5,564 bases of DNA from an uncultured Clostridia bacterium (GCA_946187475.1 CAMHRJ010000164.1:1-5564); one strand, 5' to 3'; counted from the first letter of the stretch, positions 1 through 5,564 are shown. Numbers and translations: made by a program. Notes: a model not told the origin generated them from the letters alone.

Positions 1-2
1 AG

Positions 3-53
3 GAGGCTGCCCGTGCCAGGGAAGCTGCCCTTGTGCAGGCAGCAACGGTCTGA
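3..53 (+). CDS. C-terminal end of an unidentified upstream gene (partial)
   Basis: The third forward frame is open from the window edge and reads EAARAREAALVQAATV before a TGA stop at 51-53. The short tail is rich in Ala, Glu and Arg and looks like the end of an alpha helix. The stop lies 15 bases before the LCP start, a spacing typical of genes in one operon. With only 16 residues visible no family can be named, and it could also be chance, because the other two forward frames are open across this stretch too. Confidence 0.4.
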   Translation, partial: EAARAREAALVQAATV

Positions 54-68
54 GAAGGGAAGAGGACT

Positions 69-1100
69 ATGGCAGAGGAAAAAACAAAAAAGCCCATGAG
101 CAAGGGCACCCGCGTCCTGCTGATCATCGTTTGCATCATTGTGGGCATCGCCCTGCTGCTTGGCGCCACGGTTCTGGTGCTGCACCAGATCGGCCACAGC
201 CAGCTCACCGGCAACGGCAACGGTATGGGCGGCGCGGAAGGCGCGGAGCTTTTGGACGAGGGGCGTGTCCGTTATAAAGGACAGCTCTATCAATATAAGA
301 AAGACATCACGACCATCCTGCTGATGGGCGTCGATGAGTATGAAAAGGAAGAAGCCATCGCGGAGGGAGAGGACCGCTCTTCGGACGTGAACGTGCTCCT
401 GGTGCTGGACCCCACGACCAAGGACATTACCATGATCTCTCTGTCCCGAGACGCCATGTGTCAGATCGACATCCTCGACAAAACCGGCGAGATTACCGGC
501 ACGGCCCGGGCCCAGCTGGCTCTGTCCTATGCCTATGGTGACGGCGCGGAGCGCAGCTGCGAGCTGACCCGCAACGCGGTCTCCCGCGTGTTCTATGGCC
601 TACCCATTTCGGCCTATGCCTCCATGTATATGAACGGCATTGCCGAGCTGGTGGAAACGGTGGGCGGCATCAACGTGACGGCGCTGGAGACCTTCAAGAC
701 CTTCACGGAGGGCCAGCAGGTCACCCTGAACCGGGACAACACCATTTCCTACGTCCGCTACCGCAGCCATACTGTGGACGGCAACAACCAGCGTATGGAG
801 CGGCAGAAGCAGGTCATCCTGGGTGTGGCCCGGGCCATGCTCTCCAAGGTGCGGCAGTCACCATCCAGCGTGGTTTCGATCTATAATACTGTGCAGCGCA
901 ATGTGACCACGGACCTGAACACGGCTTCCATGGTCTATCTGGCCCGTACTGCCGCGGGGATGGAACTCAACGATGACGTGATCAAGGTGCAGGGTGAGTC
1001 CGTCCTCGGTGAGGATGCGCGCCACGCGGAGTTCATCGTGGACGAGACGGCCCTCTATGAGCTGATCCTCTCCGTGTTCTATGAGCCCATCGATGGATAA
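69..1100 (+). CDS. LCP family (LytR-CpsA-Psr) cell-wall polymer transferase
   Basis: This 343-residue membrane protein has a short basic cytoplasmic N-terminus, one transmembrane helix (about residues 15-39), a Gly/Asn-rich linker and an extracellular LCP domain (about 80-265). Family hallmarks are visible: ILLMGVD (D89), the R103/S104/D106 cluster, ISLSRDAM (R127, D128), SYAYGDG (153-159), and SYVRYR followed by DGNNQRMERQ (R230, R232, D237, R242, R245). These arginines and aspartates normally bind the polyprenyl-pyrophosphate lipid and a metal. LCP enzymes move teichoic acid, capsule or secondary wall polymers from undecaprenyl pyrophosphate onto peptidoglycan outside the membrane. The polymer cannot be told from sequence. 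The ATG at 69 is preceded by AAGGGA at 55-60 (8-nt spacing), with a second purine block at 61-66. Its end overlaps murI, so it is probably co-transcribed with that gene. Length and motifs look complete, with no damage seen. Confidence 0.93.
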   Translation: MAEEKTKKPMSKGTRVLLIIVCIIVGIALLLGATVLVLHQIGHSQLTGNGNGMGGAEGAELLDEGRVRYKGQLYQYKKDITTILLMGVDEYEKEEAIAEGEDRSSDVNVLLVLDPTTKDITMISLSRDAMCQIDILDKTGEITGTARAQLALSYAYGDGAERSCELTRNAVSRVFYGLPISAYASMYMNGIAELVETVGGINVTALETFKTFTEGQQVTLNRDNTISYVRYRSHTVDGNNQRMERQKQVILGVARAMLSKVRQSPSSVVSIYNTVQRNVTTDLNTASMVYLARTAAGMELNDDVIKVQGESVLGEDARHAEFIVDETALYELILSVFYEPIDG

Positions 1101-1872
1101 GATGAAGAACGACCTGCCCATCGCGGTGTTCGATTCCGGCCTGGGTGGCATCAGCGTCCTGCGGGATCTGCGTGCCCTCATGCCGGAGGAAAACTATCTC
1201 TATTTCGGCGACAGCGTCAACGCGCCCTACGGCGTGCGCAGCCGGGAGGAAGTCCGGGGCCTGACCATCGACGCCATCTCCCGGCTCTACGATCGGGGCA
1301 TCAAGGCCGCGGTCATCGCCTGCAACACCGCCACCAGCGCCGCCATCCTGCCGTTACGGGAGCGGTTTTCCGATATCCCGGTCATCGGCATGGAGCCTGC
1401 GCTGAAGCCAGCGGTTCTGGAGCATCCCCACGAATGCGTCCTGGTGCTGGCAACGGCGCTGACGCTCCGGGAGGAGAAGTTCTCCCATCTGATGGAGGCT
1501 TATGACACGCTGGCGGAGGTCATCTCTCTGCCCTGCCCGGAGCTGGTGGAGTTCGTGGAGCGCGGCCAGCTGGAGGGGGATGCGGTAGACGCCTACCTGA
1601 ACGCGCGGCTTGGCCCCTACCGGGAGCGGGCGGACGCGGCGGTTTTGGGATGCACCCATTTCCCGTTTCTGCGGGAAGCCATCCGCCGGGCGCTGAACGA
1701 CCATACGGTCTTGTATGACGGCGGGGCCGGCACTGCCCGGCAGACCCGACGGCAGCTGGAGCTCTGGGGTCTGCGCAGGGAAGGGGGACAGTCCGGCACC
1801 GTTCGGATGGAAAACAGCCTTCTGGACCCCGAAATCCTCTCCCGCAGCCGGATGCTTCTGGAGCTGAAATAA
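1093..1872 (+). CDS. murI: Glutamate racemase MurI
   Basis: This cytoplasmic, cofactor-independent racemase interconverts L- and D-glutamate and supplies D-Glu for the peptidoglycan stem peptide. From the ATG at 1093 it has 259 residues, normal for the family. It carries all signatures: VFDSGLGG (D14, S15), YFGDSVNAPYG (37-47), ACNTATSA with the first catalytic cysteine C77, GMEPALKPA (99-107), LATALTLREEKF (119-130), and GCTHFPFL with the second catalytic cysteine C187 next to H189. In-frame ATGs lie at 1081, 1093 and 1102, and none has a good Shine-Dalgarno sequence. I chose 1093 because ATGGATAA overlaps the LCP stop by 8 nt, which fits termination-reinitiation coupling. Position 1102, one base after that stop, is nearly as likely. 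All conserved sequence lies downstream of every candidate. No terminator is visible after the stop, so read-through into the next unit is possible. Confidence 0.95.
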   Translation: MDKMKNDLPIAVFDSGLGGISVLRDLRALMPEENYLYFGDSVNAPYGVRSREEVRGLTIDAISRLYDRGIKAAVIACNTATSAAILPLRERFSDIPVIGMEPALKPAVLEHPHECVLVLATALTLREEKFSHLMEAYDTLAEVISLPCPELVEFVERGQLEGDAVDAYLNARLGPYRERADAAVLGCTHFPFLREAIRRALNDHTVLYDGGAGTARQTRRQLELWGLRREGGQSGTVRMENSLLDPEILSRSRMLLELK

Positions 1873-1891
1873 AAATTAAGAAAATTAATAC

Positions 1892-1920
1892 TTGCTTTTT
1901 TTCGAATCATCCAGTATAAT
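1892..1920 (+). promoter_or_regulatory. Sigma-A type promoter for the mini-substrate/sortase unit
   Basis: A -35 box TTGCTT (1892-1897) and a perfect -10 box TATAAT (1915-1920) are separated by exactly 17 bases. The A-rich stretch at 1871-1890 directly upstream resembles an UP element. Transcription would begin near 1927, giving a leader of about 34 nt. It lies just after the murI stop, so the downstream pair can be expressed independently of the LCP-murI operon. No operator-like inverted repeat was seen. Confidence 0.8.
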
Positions 1921-1945
1921 ACCCATGTGTATGGACTCTAATGTC

Positions 1946-1951
1946 AGGAGG
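1946..1951 (+). promoter_or_regulatory. Ribosome binding site that sets the mini-substrate start
   Basis: AGGAGG is a full consensus Shine-Dalgarno sequence, 9 bases before the ATG at 1961. It decides the start: the in-frame ATG at 1931 has no such site and would lie almost on the predicted transcription start, and no start upstream of the -10 box would be carried on the message from this promoter. Confidence 0.85.
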
Positions 1952-1960
1952 CATGTTGAT

Positions 1961-2206
1961 ATGAAAAAGATTTTCGTAATCGCGCTGGTCGTTGTTCTGG
2001 TGTTTGCCATGGCTTCCGTGGCTTTCGCTGGCGACAATGTGATCAGCCCGCAGAAGGGCAATACCAATCCCACTCCTTCGCCGGCCCCGGGTAAGAAGTC
2101 TCCCCAGACCGGTGAGAGCATCTCCGCTCTGTGGGTGCTGCTGGCTGGTATCCTGCTGCTGGCTGCTGCCGTGTTCTGCGGTGCGAAGCTGGTCAAGGTA
2201 AAATAA
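1961..2206 (+). CDS. Small exported protein with SPQTG sortase sorting signal
   Basis: This 81-residue protein has a signal peptide (basic MKK, hydrophobic core, likely cleavage after AFA at residue 23). A short Pro/Thr/Ser/Lys-rich stretch (24-46) is followed by a sortase sorting signal: SPQTG at 47-51, a hydrophobic helix (about 56-73) and a basic tail with K76, K79 and K81. SPQTG fits the (S/P)PxTG type known for the class B sortase of Clostridioides difficile. The next gene encodes a class B sortase, which supports this protein being its substrate. If both ends are processed, the mature peptide spans residues 24-50, only about 27 residues, with no recognisable folded domain. A near copy of the motif, SPQKG, sits at 29-33. 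It has its own strong promoter and ribosome site, suggesting high expression. I do not recognise a named family. It could instead be a small uncleaved membrane protein, but the three-part C-terminal signal argues for sorting. Confidence 0.85.
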   Translation: MKKIFVIALVVVLVFAMASVAFAGDNVISPQKGNTNPTPSPAPGKKSPQTGESISALWVLLAGILLLAAAVFCGAKLVKVK

Positions 2207-2212
2207 GCTTCA

Positions 2213-2251
2213 GACAAACGTCGCCCCACGCCGATGCGTGGGGCGTTTGTC
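2213..2251 (+). terminator. Intergenic hairpin, probable partial terminator or attenuator
   Basis: The stem pairs GCCCCACG (2223-2230) with CGTGGGGC (2237-2244) around a 6-nt loop CCGATG. After a 3-nt bulge (about 2220-2222) the outer arms GACAAAC and GTTTGTC also pair. The hairpin begins 7 bases after the mini-substrate stop and ends 8 bases before the sortase Shine-Dalgarno block. Only a weak T-rich run (GTTTGT) follows the GC-rich stem, so termination is likely incomplete. It could reduce sortase expression relative to its substrate, or protect the 3' end of the short message. Confidence 0.65.
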
Positions 2252-2258
2252 ATATCTG

Positions 2259-2265
2259 AAAGGAG
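2259..2265 (+). promoter_or_regulatory. Ribosome binding site that sets the sortase start
   Basis: AAAGGAG lies 8 bases before the ATG at 2274. This supports 2274 over the in-frame ATG at 2238, which sits inside the preceding hairpin, has no Shine-Dalgarno sequence, and would add 12 residues unlike a sortase N-terminus. Confidence 0.8.
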
Positions 2266-2273
2266 TTCCCTTT

Positions 2274-3077
2274 ATGACAGAGAACAACGAACGAAAACGG
2301 CAGACCGCCATCCGCACGATCCTGATCCTTGTGCTGATTCTCGCGCTGCTGGCCATTGGCTGGTGCGTGTGGTATTTGATCCAGTATTATAAAGGTGCCC
2401 AGCTGGGCAGCGATCTGCAGACCATCGGCCTCGTCGCCGCGGATGTCATTGACGAGGAAGCGCCGGAAGAACAGGAGTACGTGGAGATTCCCGTGGACTT
2501 CGACGCCCTATGGGCCATCAACCCGGATATTTACGCCTGGATCGAGGTTCCCGGTACCGTCATCAGTTATCCCATCCTCCACCGCGGCGGCGACGACCCG
2601 TTCTATTCCCACCACAGCTCCGACGGCGCCTATTATTCCGGCGGCAGCGTCTACAGTGAGGACTACAACTCCGAGGATTTCACCGACCCCATGACCGTGC
2701 TCTACGGCCACAATCTGCGCAACGGTACCATGTTCGCCCAGCTCAACGACTTCGCGGATGTGACGGTCTTTACCGAGCATCCCCGAATCTATGTCTATCT
2801 GCCGGACCGGGCCCTGGTCTATGATATCTTCTGCGCCGCGCCCCATTCCAACGAGCATCTGCTGGCGAACCACGACTTTACGGACCGGGAGGATTTCGAG
2901 ACCTTCTATTCCGACCTGGCCGCTACCCGGAACATGGGCGCAAACTTCCGCATCCCGCTGTTTCCGACCTTCGGTTCCGACCGGGTGCTGACGCTGTCTA
3001 CCTGCTATCGTCCCAACAACCAAATGCGCTTTCTGGTCATGGGACGCCTGGTGGCAGACATCCCTGCAAAGCCCTGA
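2274..3077 (+). CDS. srtB: Class B sortase
   Basis: This 267-residue membrane-anchored transpeptidase cuts its substrate between Thr and Gly of a sorting motif and joins it to the cell wall. It has a basic N-terminus, one transmembrane helix (about 13-36) in type II topology, an acidic linker, and a sortase domain from about residue 75. Class B features are INPDIYAWIEVPGT (82-95) followed by SYPILH, the catalytic His in VLYGHNL (H146), the catalytic Cys in LTLSTC (C244), and the assisting Arg in MRFLVMGR (R252). The long segment between His and Cys, with a helical DREDFETFY stretch (204-212), is typical of class B rather than class A. All active residues are present and the length is normal. 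It follows the SPQTG protein across a 67-bp gap containing a hairpin, and no separate promoter is visible there. The likely partner is therefore that protein, though other genomic substrates are possible. Confidence 0.94.
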   Translation: MTENNERKRQTAIRTILILVLILALLAIGWCVWYLIQYYKGAQLGSDLQTIGLVAADVIDEEAPEEQEYVEIPVDFDALWAINPDIYAWIEVPGTVISYPILHRGGDDPFYSHHSSDGAYYSGGSVYSEDYNSEDFTDPMTVLYGHNLRNGTMFAQLNDFADVTVFTEHPRIYVYLPDRALVYDIFCAAPHSNEHLLANHDFTDREDFETFYSDLAATRNMGANFRIPLFPTFGSDRVLTLSTCYRPNNQMRFLVMGRLVADIPAKP

Positions 3078-3091
3078 TTCATCACCATTTC

Positions 3092-3141
3092 AAATTTCCT
3101 TCTCATTTGTAACAGGGGAGGAATTTTTTGTATCTTTTTTT
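3092..3141 (+). terminator. Rho-independent terminator after the sortase gene
   Basis: CCTTCTC (3098-3104) pairs with GGGGAGG (3115-3121), with two G-T wobbles, around a 10-nt loop. Flanking A/T bases extend the stem with one bulge. Six T follow at 3124-3129, and another T-rich run continues to 3141. The GGGGAGG half resembles a ribosome site, but no reading frame starts after it. The structure ends the sortase unit before the next promoter. Confidence 0.65.
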
Positions 3142-3151
3142 CATTTTCCTC

Positions 3152-3180
3152 TTGCATTATAGAGAATTATTGATTATAAT
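3152..3180 (+). promoter_or_regulatory. Sigma-A type promoter for the SLH lipase-like gene
   Basis: A -35 box TTGCAT (3152-3157) and a perfect TATAAT (3175-3180) are 17 bases apart, the same layout as the promoter at 1892. Transcription would start near 3187, leaving a leader of about 98 nt before the ATG at 3285. That leader shows no recognisable riboswitch or strong hairpin by eye. It ends in AGGAGG (3273-3278), 6 bases from the start codon. Confidence 0.8.
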
Positions 3181-3284
3181 CATAATTAAGTCAAAAATAG
3201 GAAACATTTGACCCTCTTTTCTCCGCAACAGTTCTTCGGGCCGGTGTTTTCTAAAATGCACTGACAGAATAGAGGAGGATACAA

Positions 3285-5399
3285 ATGAGCAAGAAAATCA
3301 TCAGCGTAGTGCTTTGCGTCGTGATGCTCTTCAGCCTTGGCGTTGCGGCCTTTGCTGCGGATGTCAACTACGCCGAAGTCAAGGACAATTATATCTATTG
3401 TCCGTCCCTGGGCTTCCTGGATTTTGTTCAGAATCAGGAACTGCCTTTCACCTACAGCGATGCGTACTTCACCCACACGGGCTATGAGTACGACCATGCG
3501 CTGGCCAACGTGTCTATGGTTCTGACCCAGGCCTCTTTTGCCAGTGCCAGCCATAACGCCAGCTGGTCCGACGGTAACGAGAACTTCGATGCGCTCATGA
3601 AGCAGTGCGGTTTCTCGAATCTCGCCTGCAACGAGGACGCTGTCACCCATCCCGGTCTGGAGACCATCGGCATCTACGCCGCCTCCAAGCAGATCATGGA
3701 TAACGGCGGCGCCTATACCCTGATCACGCTGTCCTTCCGCGGCCACAACTACGGCGGCGAGTGGTACGGCAACTTTGACGTGGGTACCGAGGGCAACCAT
3801 GCCGGCTTCGAGAAGTGCGCCAACGCCGGTCTGGATTTCCTGAAGAAGTACATCGCTGACCAGAACATTTCCGGCCGCATCAAGGTCTGGACCACCGGCT
3901 TCAGCCGCGCTGCTGCTTCTGCCAACATGTTTGCCGGCGCTCTGGATAAGGGCTATGATCTGGGCAATAATGTGACCCTGAGCCCCCACGATATCTATGC
4001 TTATACCTTCGAGACTCCTCAGGGCGTCTACGATACGGACGGCTACTGCCGCAGCCAGCTGTTCCGCAACATCCACAACATCATGAACCCCAACGACTTC
4101 GTGCCGCTGGTGAGCTTTGATGCCTGGGATCAGGATCGCTACGGTGTGGATTATTACACTCCCTGCCGTCAGAAGGATGCGGACTACGAGAGCCGCAAGC
4201 CCGCCATGGTCGAGCAGGTCAAGCAGATGGGCTGGATGAACATTGGCCCCTTCACCTTGGATACCATCGACGACTTCCATTACTGGACCGTCAATCCCGT
4301 GAAGATCATCATGGGCGAGACCCAGAAGACCCAGCTGGAGTACTACGATGAGGCCATCGCGGCCATGCTGGATGTGTTCGCGCCCAGCCGTCAGTACTTT
4401 GTTGAGAATTACCAGGCCGACATTCAGGAACTCAGCTCCACGCTGCTGGGCGTTGACGTCGGCCGTCTGCTGAACGCTCTGGGCATCTTCTCCACCAAGT
4501 TCATGAACATCCAGAACCTGGCCGCCCTCATCAACTCCCTGACCATCACCGGCATGGTTGCCAACGGCACCCTGGTGGACGTGGTTGTCGACCTGCTCAT
4601 GGAGTCTCTGGTAGAAGCCAAGTGCGCCAACTATGACGGCGATCAGGTCCGTGCCATGCTCGTGAAGATGGTGCCGAAGCTCCTGGTCTTCGTGGCCAAG
4701 TATCCCACCACCGCTGTGAACCTCATTGCAAACCTCGTGCAGATCATCAACGCCCACTTCTCCGAGATCACCCACGCCTGGCTGCGCTCCACCGAGGCTG
4801 AGTTCTTTGCCAAGCAGGGCAAGGCCATCGAGTATCAGGGCGAGTACAAGGATGTCGTTTCCAGCGACTGGTTCTCTGACGAGGTTGAGTACTGCACCCT
4901 GGGCAACATCATGCAGGGCATGGGCGACGGTATGTTCAACCCCAATGTCAACACCACACGTGCTGAGTTTGCCACCGTCCTCTATCGCCTGGAGGGCAGC
5001 CCCGAGACCAACACCTATGACCCCTTCAACGACGTGGAGAAGGGCAGCTGGTACCAGAAGGCTGTCGCCTGGGCTTACCAGAACGGCGTTGTCAAGGGCT
5101 ATAGTGCCACCGAGTTCGGCCCCAACGACAACATCACCCGCGAGCAGGTTGTCACCATGCTGCAGCGTTACGCTTCCCGCGTGAACCCGACCTCCATGAC
5201 CACCGGTCTCGGCGCCTTTACGGATGCCGCTTCCGTGTCCGACTGGGCGAAGCCCAGCATGGAGTGGGCCGTGGCCGTTGAGATCATCGGCGGCATGGGC
5301 GACGGTACGCTGGCGCCTCAGGGCATGACCACCCGTGCGCAGATCGCTCGCATCCTGCAGCAGTTCTGCGAGATCAAGGCCGGCATCGTTGCCGCCTAA
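3285..5399 (+). CDS. Secreted class 3 lipase-like alpha/beta hydrolase with three SLH domains
   Basis: This 704-residue surface protein starts with a signal peptide (likely cut after AFA, residue 24). The N-terminal domain resembles class 3 lipases: TLSFRG (147-152) before a Trp/Asn-rich strand and NHAGF (171-175), then the nucleophile elbow TTGFSRAA with S207, then NPNDFVPLV with the likely acid D271. The best candidate for the catalytic His is H491 in HFSEITHAWL; H332 is a weaker alternative. A hydrophobic, mostly helical region (about 350-490) separates acid and His and may form a lid. Three SLH domains follow (about 521-573, 581-631, 645-697), with TRAE- or TREQ-like motifs at R559, R619 and R684, which normally bind a secondary wall polymer. 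It therefore probably acts outside the cell on an ester, but the substrate is unknown. A strong promoter, a consensus ribosome site and a heavy C-ending codon bias suggest high expression. It stands alone between terminators. No frameshift or truncation is seen. Confidence 0.85.
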   Translation: MSKKIISVVLCVVMLFSLGVAAFAADVNYAEVKDNYIYCPSLGFLDFVQNQELPFTYSDAYFTHTGYEYDHALANVSMVLTQASFASASHNASWSDGNENFDALMKQCGFSNLACNEDAVTHPGLETIGIYAASKQIMDNGGAYTLITLSFRGHNYGGEWYGNFDVGTEGNHAGFEKCANAGLDFLKKYIADQNISGRIKVWTTGFSRAAASANMFAGALDKGYDLGNNVTLSPHDIYAYTFETPQGVYDTDGYCRSQLFRNIHNIMNPNDFVPLVSFDAWDQDRYGVDYYTPCRQKDADYESRKPAMVEQVKQMGWMNIGPFTLDTIDDFHYWTVNPVKIIMGETQKTQLEYYDEAIAAMLDVFAPSRQYFVENYQADIQELSSTLLGVDVGRLLNALGIFSTKFMNIQNLAALINSLTITGMVANGTLVDVVVDLLMESLVEAKCANYDGDQVRAMLVKMVPKLLVFVAKYPTTAVNLIANLVQIINAHFSEITHAWLRSTEAEFFAKQGKAIEYQGEYKDVVSSDWFSDEVEYCTLGNIMQGMGDGMFNPNVNTTRAEFATVLYRLEGSPETNTYDPFNDVEKGSWYQKAVAWAYQNGVVKGYSATEFGPNDNITREQVVTMLQRYASRVNPTSMTTGLGAFTDAASVSDWAKPSMEWAVAVEIIGGMGDGTLAPQGMTTRAQIARILQQFCEIKAGIVAA

Positions 5400-5418
5400 T
5401 GTCAACTTCATAAACACG

Positions 5419-5450
5419 CGATGCGCCGCTGTTGCGGCGCATCGTTTTTT
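5419..5450 (+). terminator. Strong rho-independent terminator of the SLH lipase-like gene
   Basis: A perfect 11-bp stem, CGATGCGCCGC (5419-5429) with GCGGCGCATCG (5434-5444), has a TGTT loop and is followed directly by six T (5445-5450). It begins 20 bases after the stop codon. Confidence 0.95.
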
Positions 5451-5497
5451 ACAGGCAGGGAAAAAATCAAAGCAGAATGTAAGATACGCATGGGGAG

Positions 5498-5523
5498 CGC
5501 GAGGGGATGGGATTCCCCTCGCG
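5498..5523. repeat. Perfect inverted repeat without T tract
   Basis: CGCGAGGGGA (5498-5507) pairs perfectly with TCCCCTCGCG (5514-5523) around a TGGGAT loop. No T run follows on the + strand, and on the - strand the next bases are CTCCCC, so it does not look like a standard terminator in either direction. It may be an interspersed palindrome, part of a structured RNA, or a regulatory site for a gene beyond the window. Confidence 0.6.
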
Positions 5524-5536
5524 ATATTTGATCGAT

Positions 5537-5560
5537 TGCAAACGCCATCCGGCGTTTGCA
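5537..5560. repeat. Second perfect inverted repeat at the window end
   Basis: TGCAAACGCC (5537-5546) pairs perfectly with GGCGTTTGCA (5551-5560) around an ATCC loop. It lies 13 bases after the previous inverted repeat, and only four bases of sequence remain after it. Any T tract or neighbouring gene is therefore out of view. If transcription comes from the right on the - strand, it could belong to the end of a convergent gene. Its function is unknown. Confidence 0.6.
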
Positions 5561-5564
5561 CGCA

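Noticed and set aside
1871..1905. Possible terminator after murI (A-rich stretch followed by a T run)
   Set aside because: There is no GC-containing stem, and the T run belongs to the -35/spacer region of the promoter. It reads better as an UP element plus promoter.
1892..1960. N-terminal extension of the mini-substrate to an ATG at 1892 or 1931
   Set aside because: 1892 lies in the -35 box. The ATG at 1931 is only a few bases after the predicted transcript start and has no Shine-Dalgarno sequence. The start at 1961 has AGGAGG and begins a textbook signal peptide.
1941..1964. Seven-codon upstream frame (MSGGMLI) whose stop overlaps the ATG at 1961 as ATGA
   Set aside because: The overlap could suggest a leader peptide, but this frame has no ribosome site of its own and its sequence contains the Shine-Dalgarno site of the real gene. 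Chance is the simpler explanation.
2508..3023. Open frame of 171 codons on the - strand inside the sortase gene
   Set aside because: It lies wholly antisense to a clear sortase, is Val/Gly/Ile-rich, and shows no recognisable motif.
3115..3121. GGGGAGG as a ribosome binding site after the sortase gene
   Set aside because: No start codon with an open frame follows at a suitable distance, and the bases form the right arm of the terminator stem.
3229..3263. Possible stem CAGT...ACTG with inner GTGTTTT/AAAATGCAC pairing in the leader of the SLH lipase-like gene
   Set aside because: The pairing is short and broken, and the inner loop would be only two bases. It does not match any riboswitch or other RNA element I can recognise.
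3186..5561. A 791-codon open frame on the - strand covering the whole SLH lipase-like gene
   Set aside because: Its translation is a low-complexity mix rich in Gly, Val, His and Ile with no domain, and it runs through the terminator and the promoter of the + strand gene. It is an antisense shadow produced by the strong C-ending codon bias of the real gene.

Overview
The window looks like a chromosomal piece of a Gram-positive, GC-rich Clostridia bacterium. An Oscillospiraceae-type gut anaerobe is my best guess, from the protein styles and from GC-rich genes separated by AT-rich promoter gaps; this placement is inference. All supported genes lie on the + strand and all concern the cell envelope.

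Bases 1-1872: the last codons of an unidentified upstream gene are followed by an LCP-family (LytR-CpsA-Psr) wall-polymer transferase and a complete glutamate racemase (murI). The LCP stop codon and the likely murI start overlap by 8 nt, so the two are probably translationally coupled. No promoter is visible in the first 68 bases, so this pair probably belongs to a longer operon.

Bases 1892-3141: a separate transcription unit starts from a near-consensus sigma-A promoter. It encodes an 81-residue exported protein with an SPQTG sorting motif, a C-terminal hydrophobic segment and a lysine tail, then a class B sortase with intact His/Cys/Arg active site. A strong hairpin with only a weak T tract lies between the two genes and may act as a partial terminator. 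A rho-independent terminator follows the sortase. The pairing suggests a dedicated sortase and substrate, with the unusual feature that the predicted mature anchored peptide is only about 27 residues long.

Bases 3152-5450: a second near-consensus sigma-A promoter and a leader of about 98 nt precede a 704-residue secreted protein. It has a signal peptide, a class 3 lipase-like alpha/beta hydrolase domain with a GFSRA nucleophile elbow, a long helical insertion, and three C-terminal SLH domains. It ends in a perfect 11-bp stem terminator with six T.

Bases 5451-5564 hold no supportable gene, but they contain two further perfect hairpins without T tracts.

Functionally, murI supplies D-glutamate for peptidoglycan, the LCP enzyme attaches wall polymers to peptidoglycan, the sortase anchors the mini-protein to the wall, and the SLH protein is probably held non-covalently by a secondary wall polymer. 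The most novel-looking element is the mini-substrate/sortase B pair.
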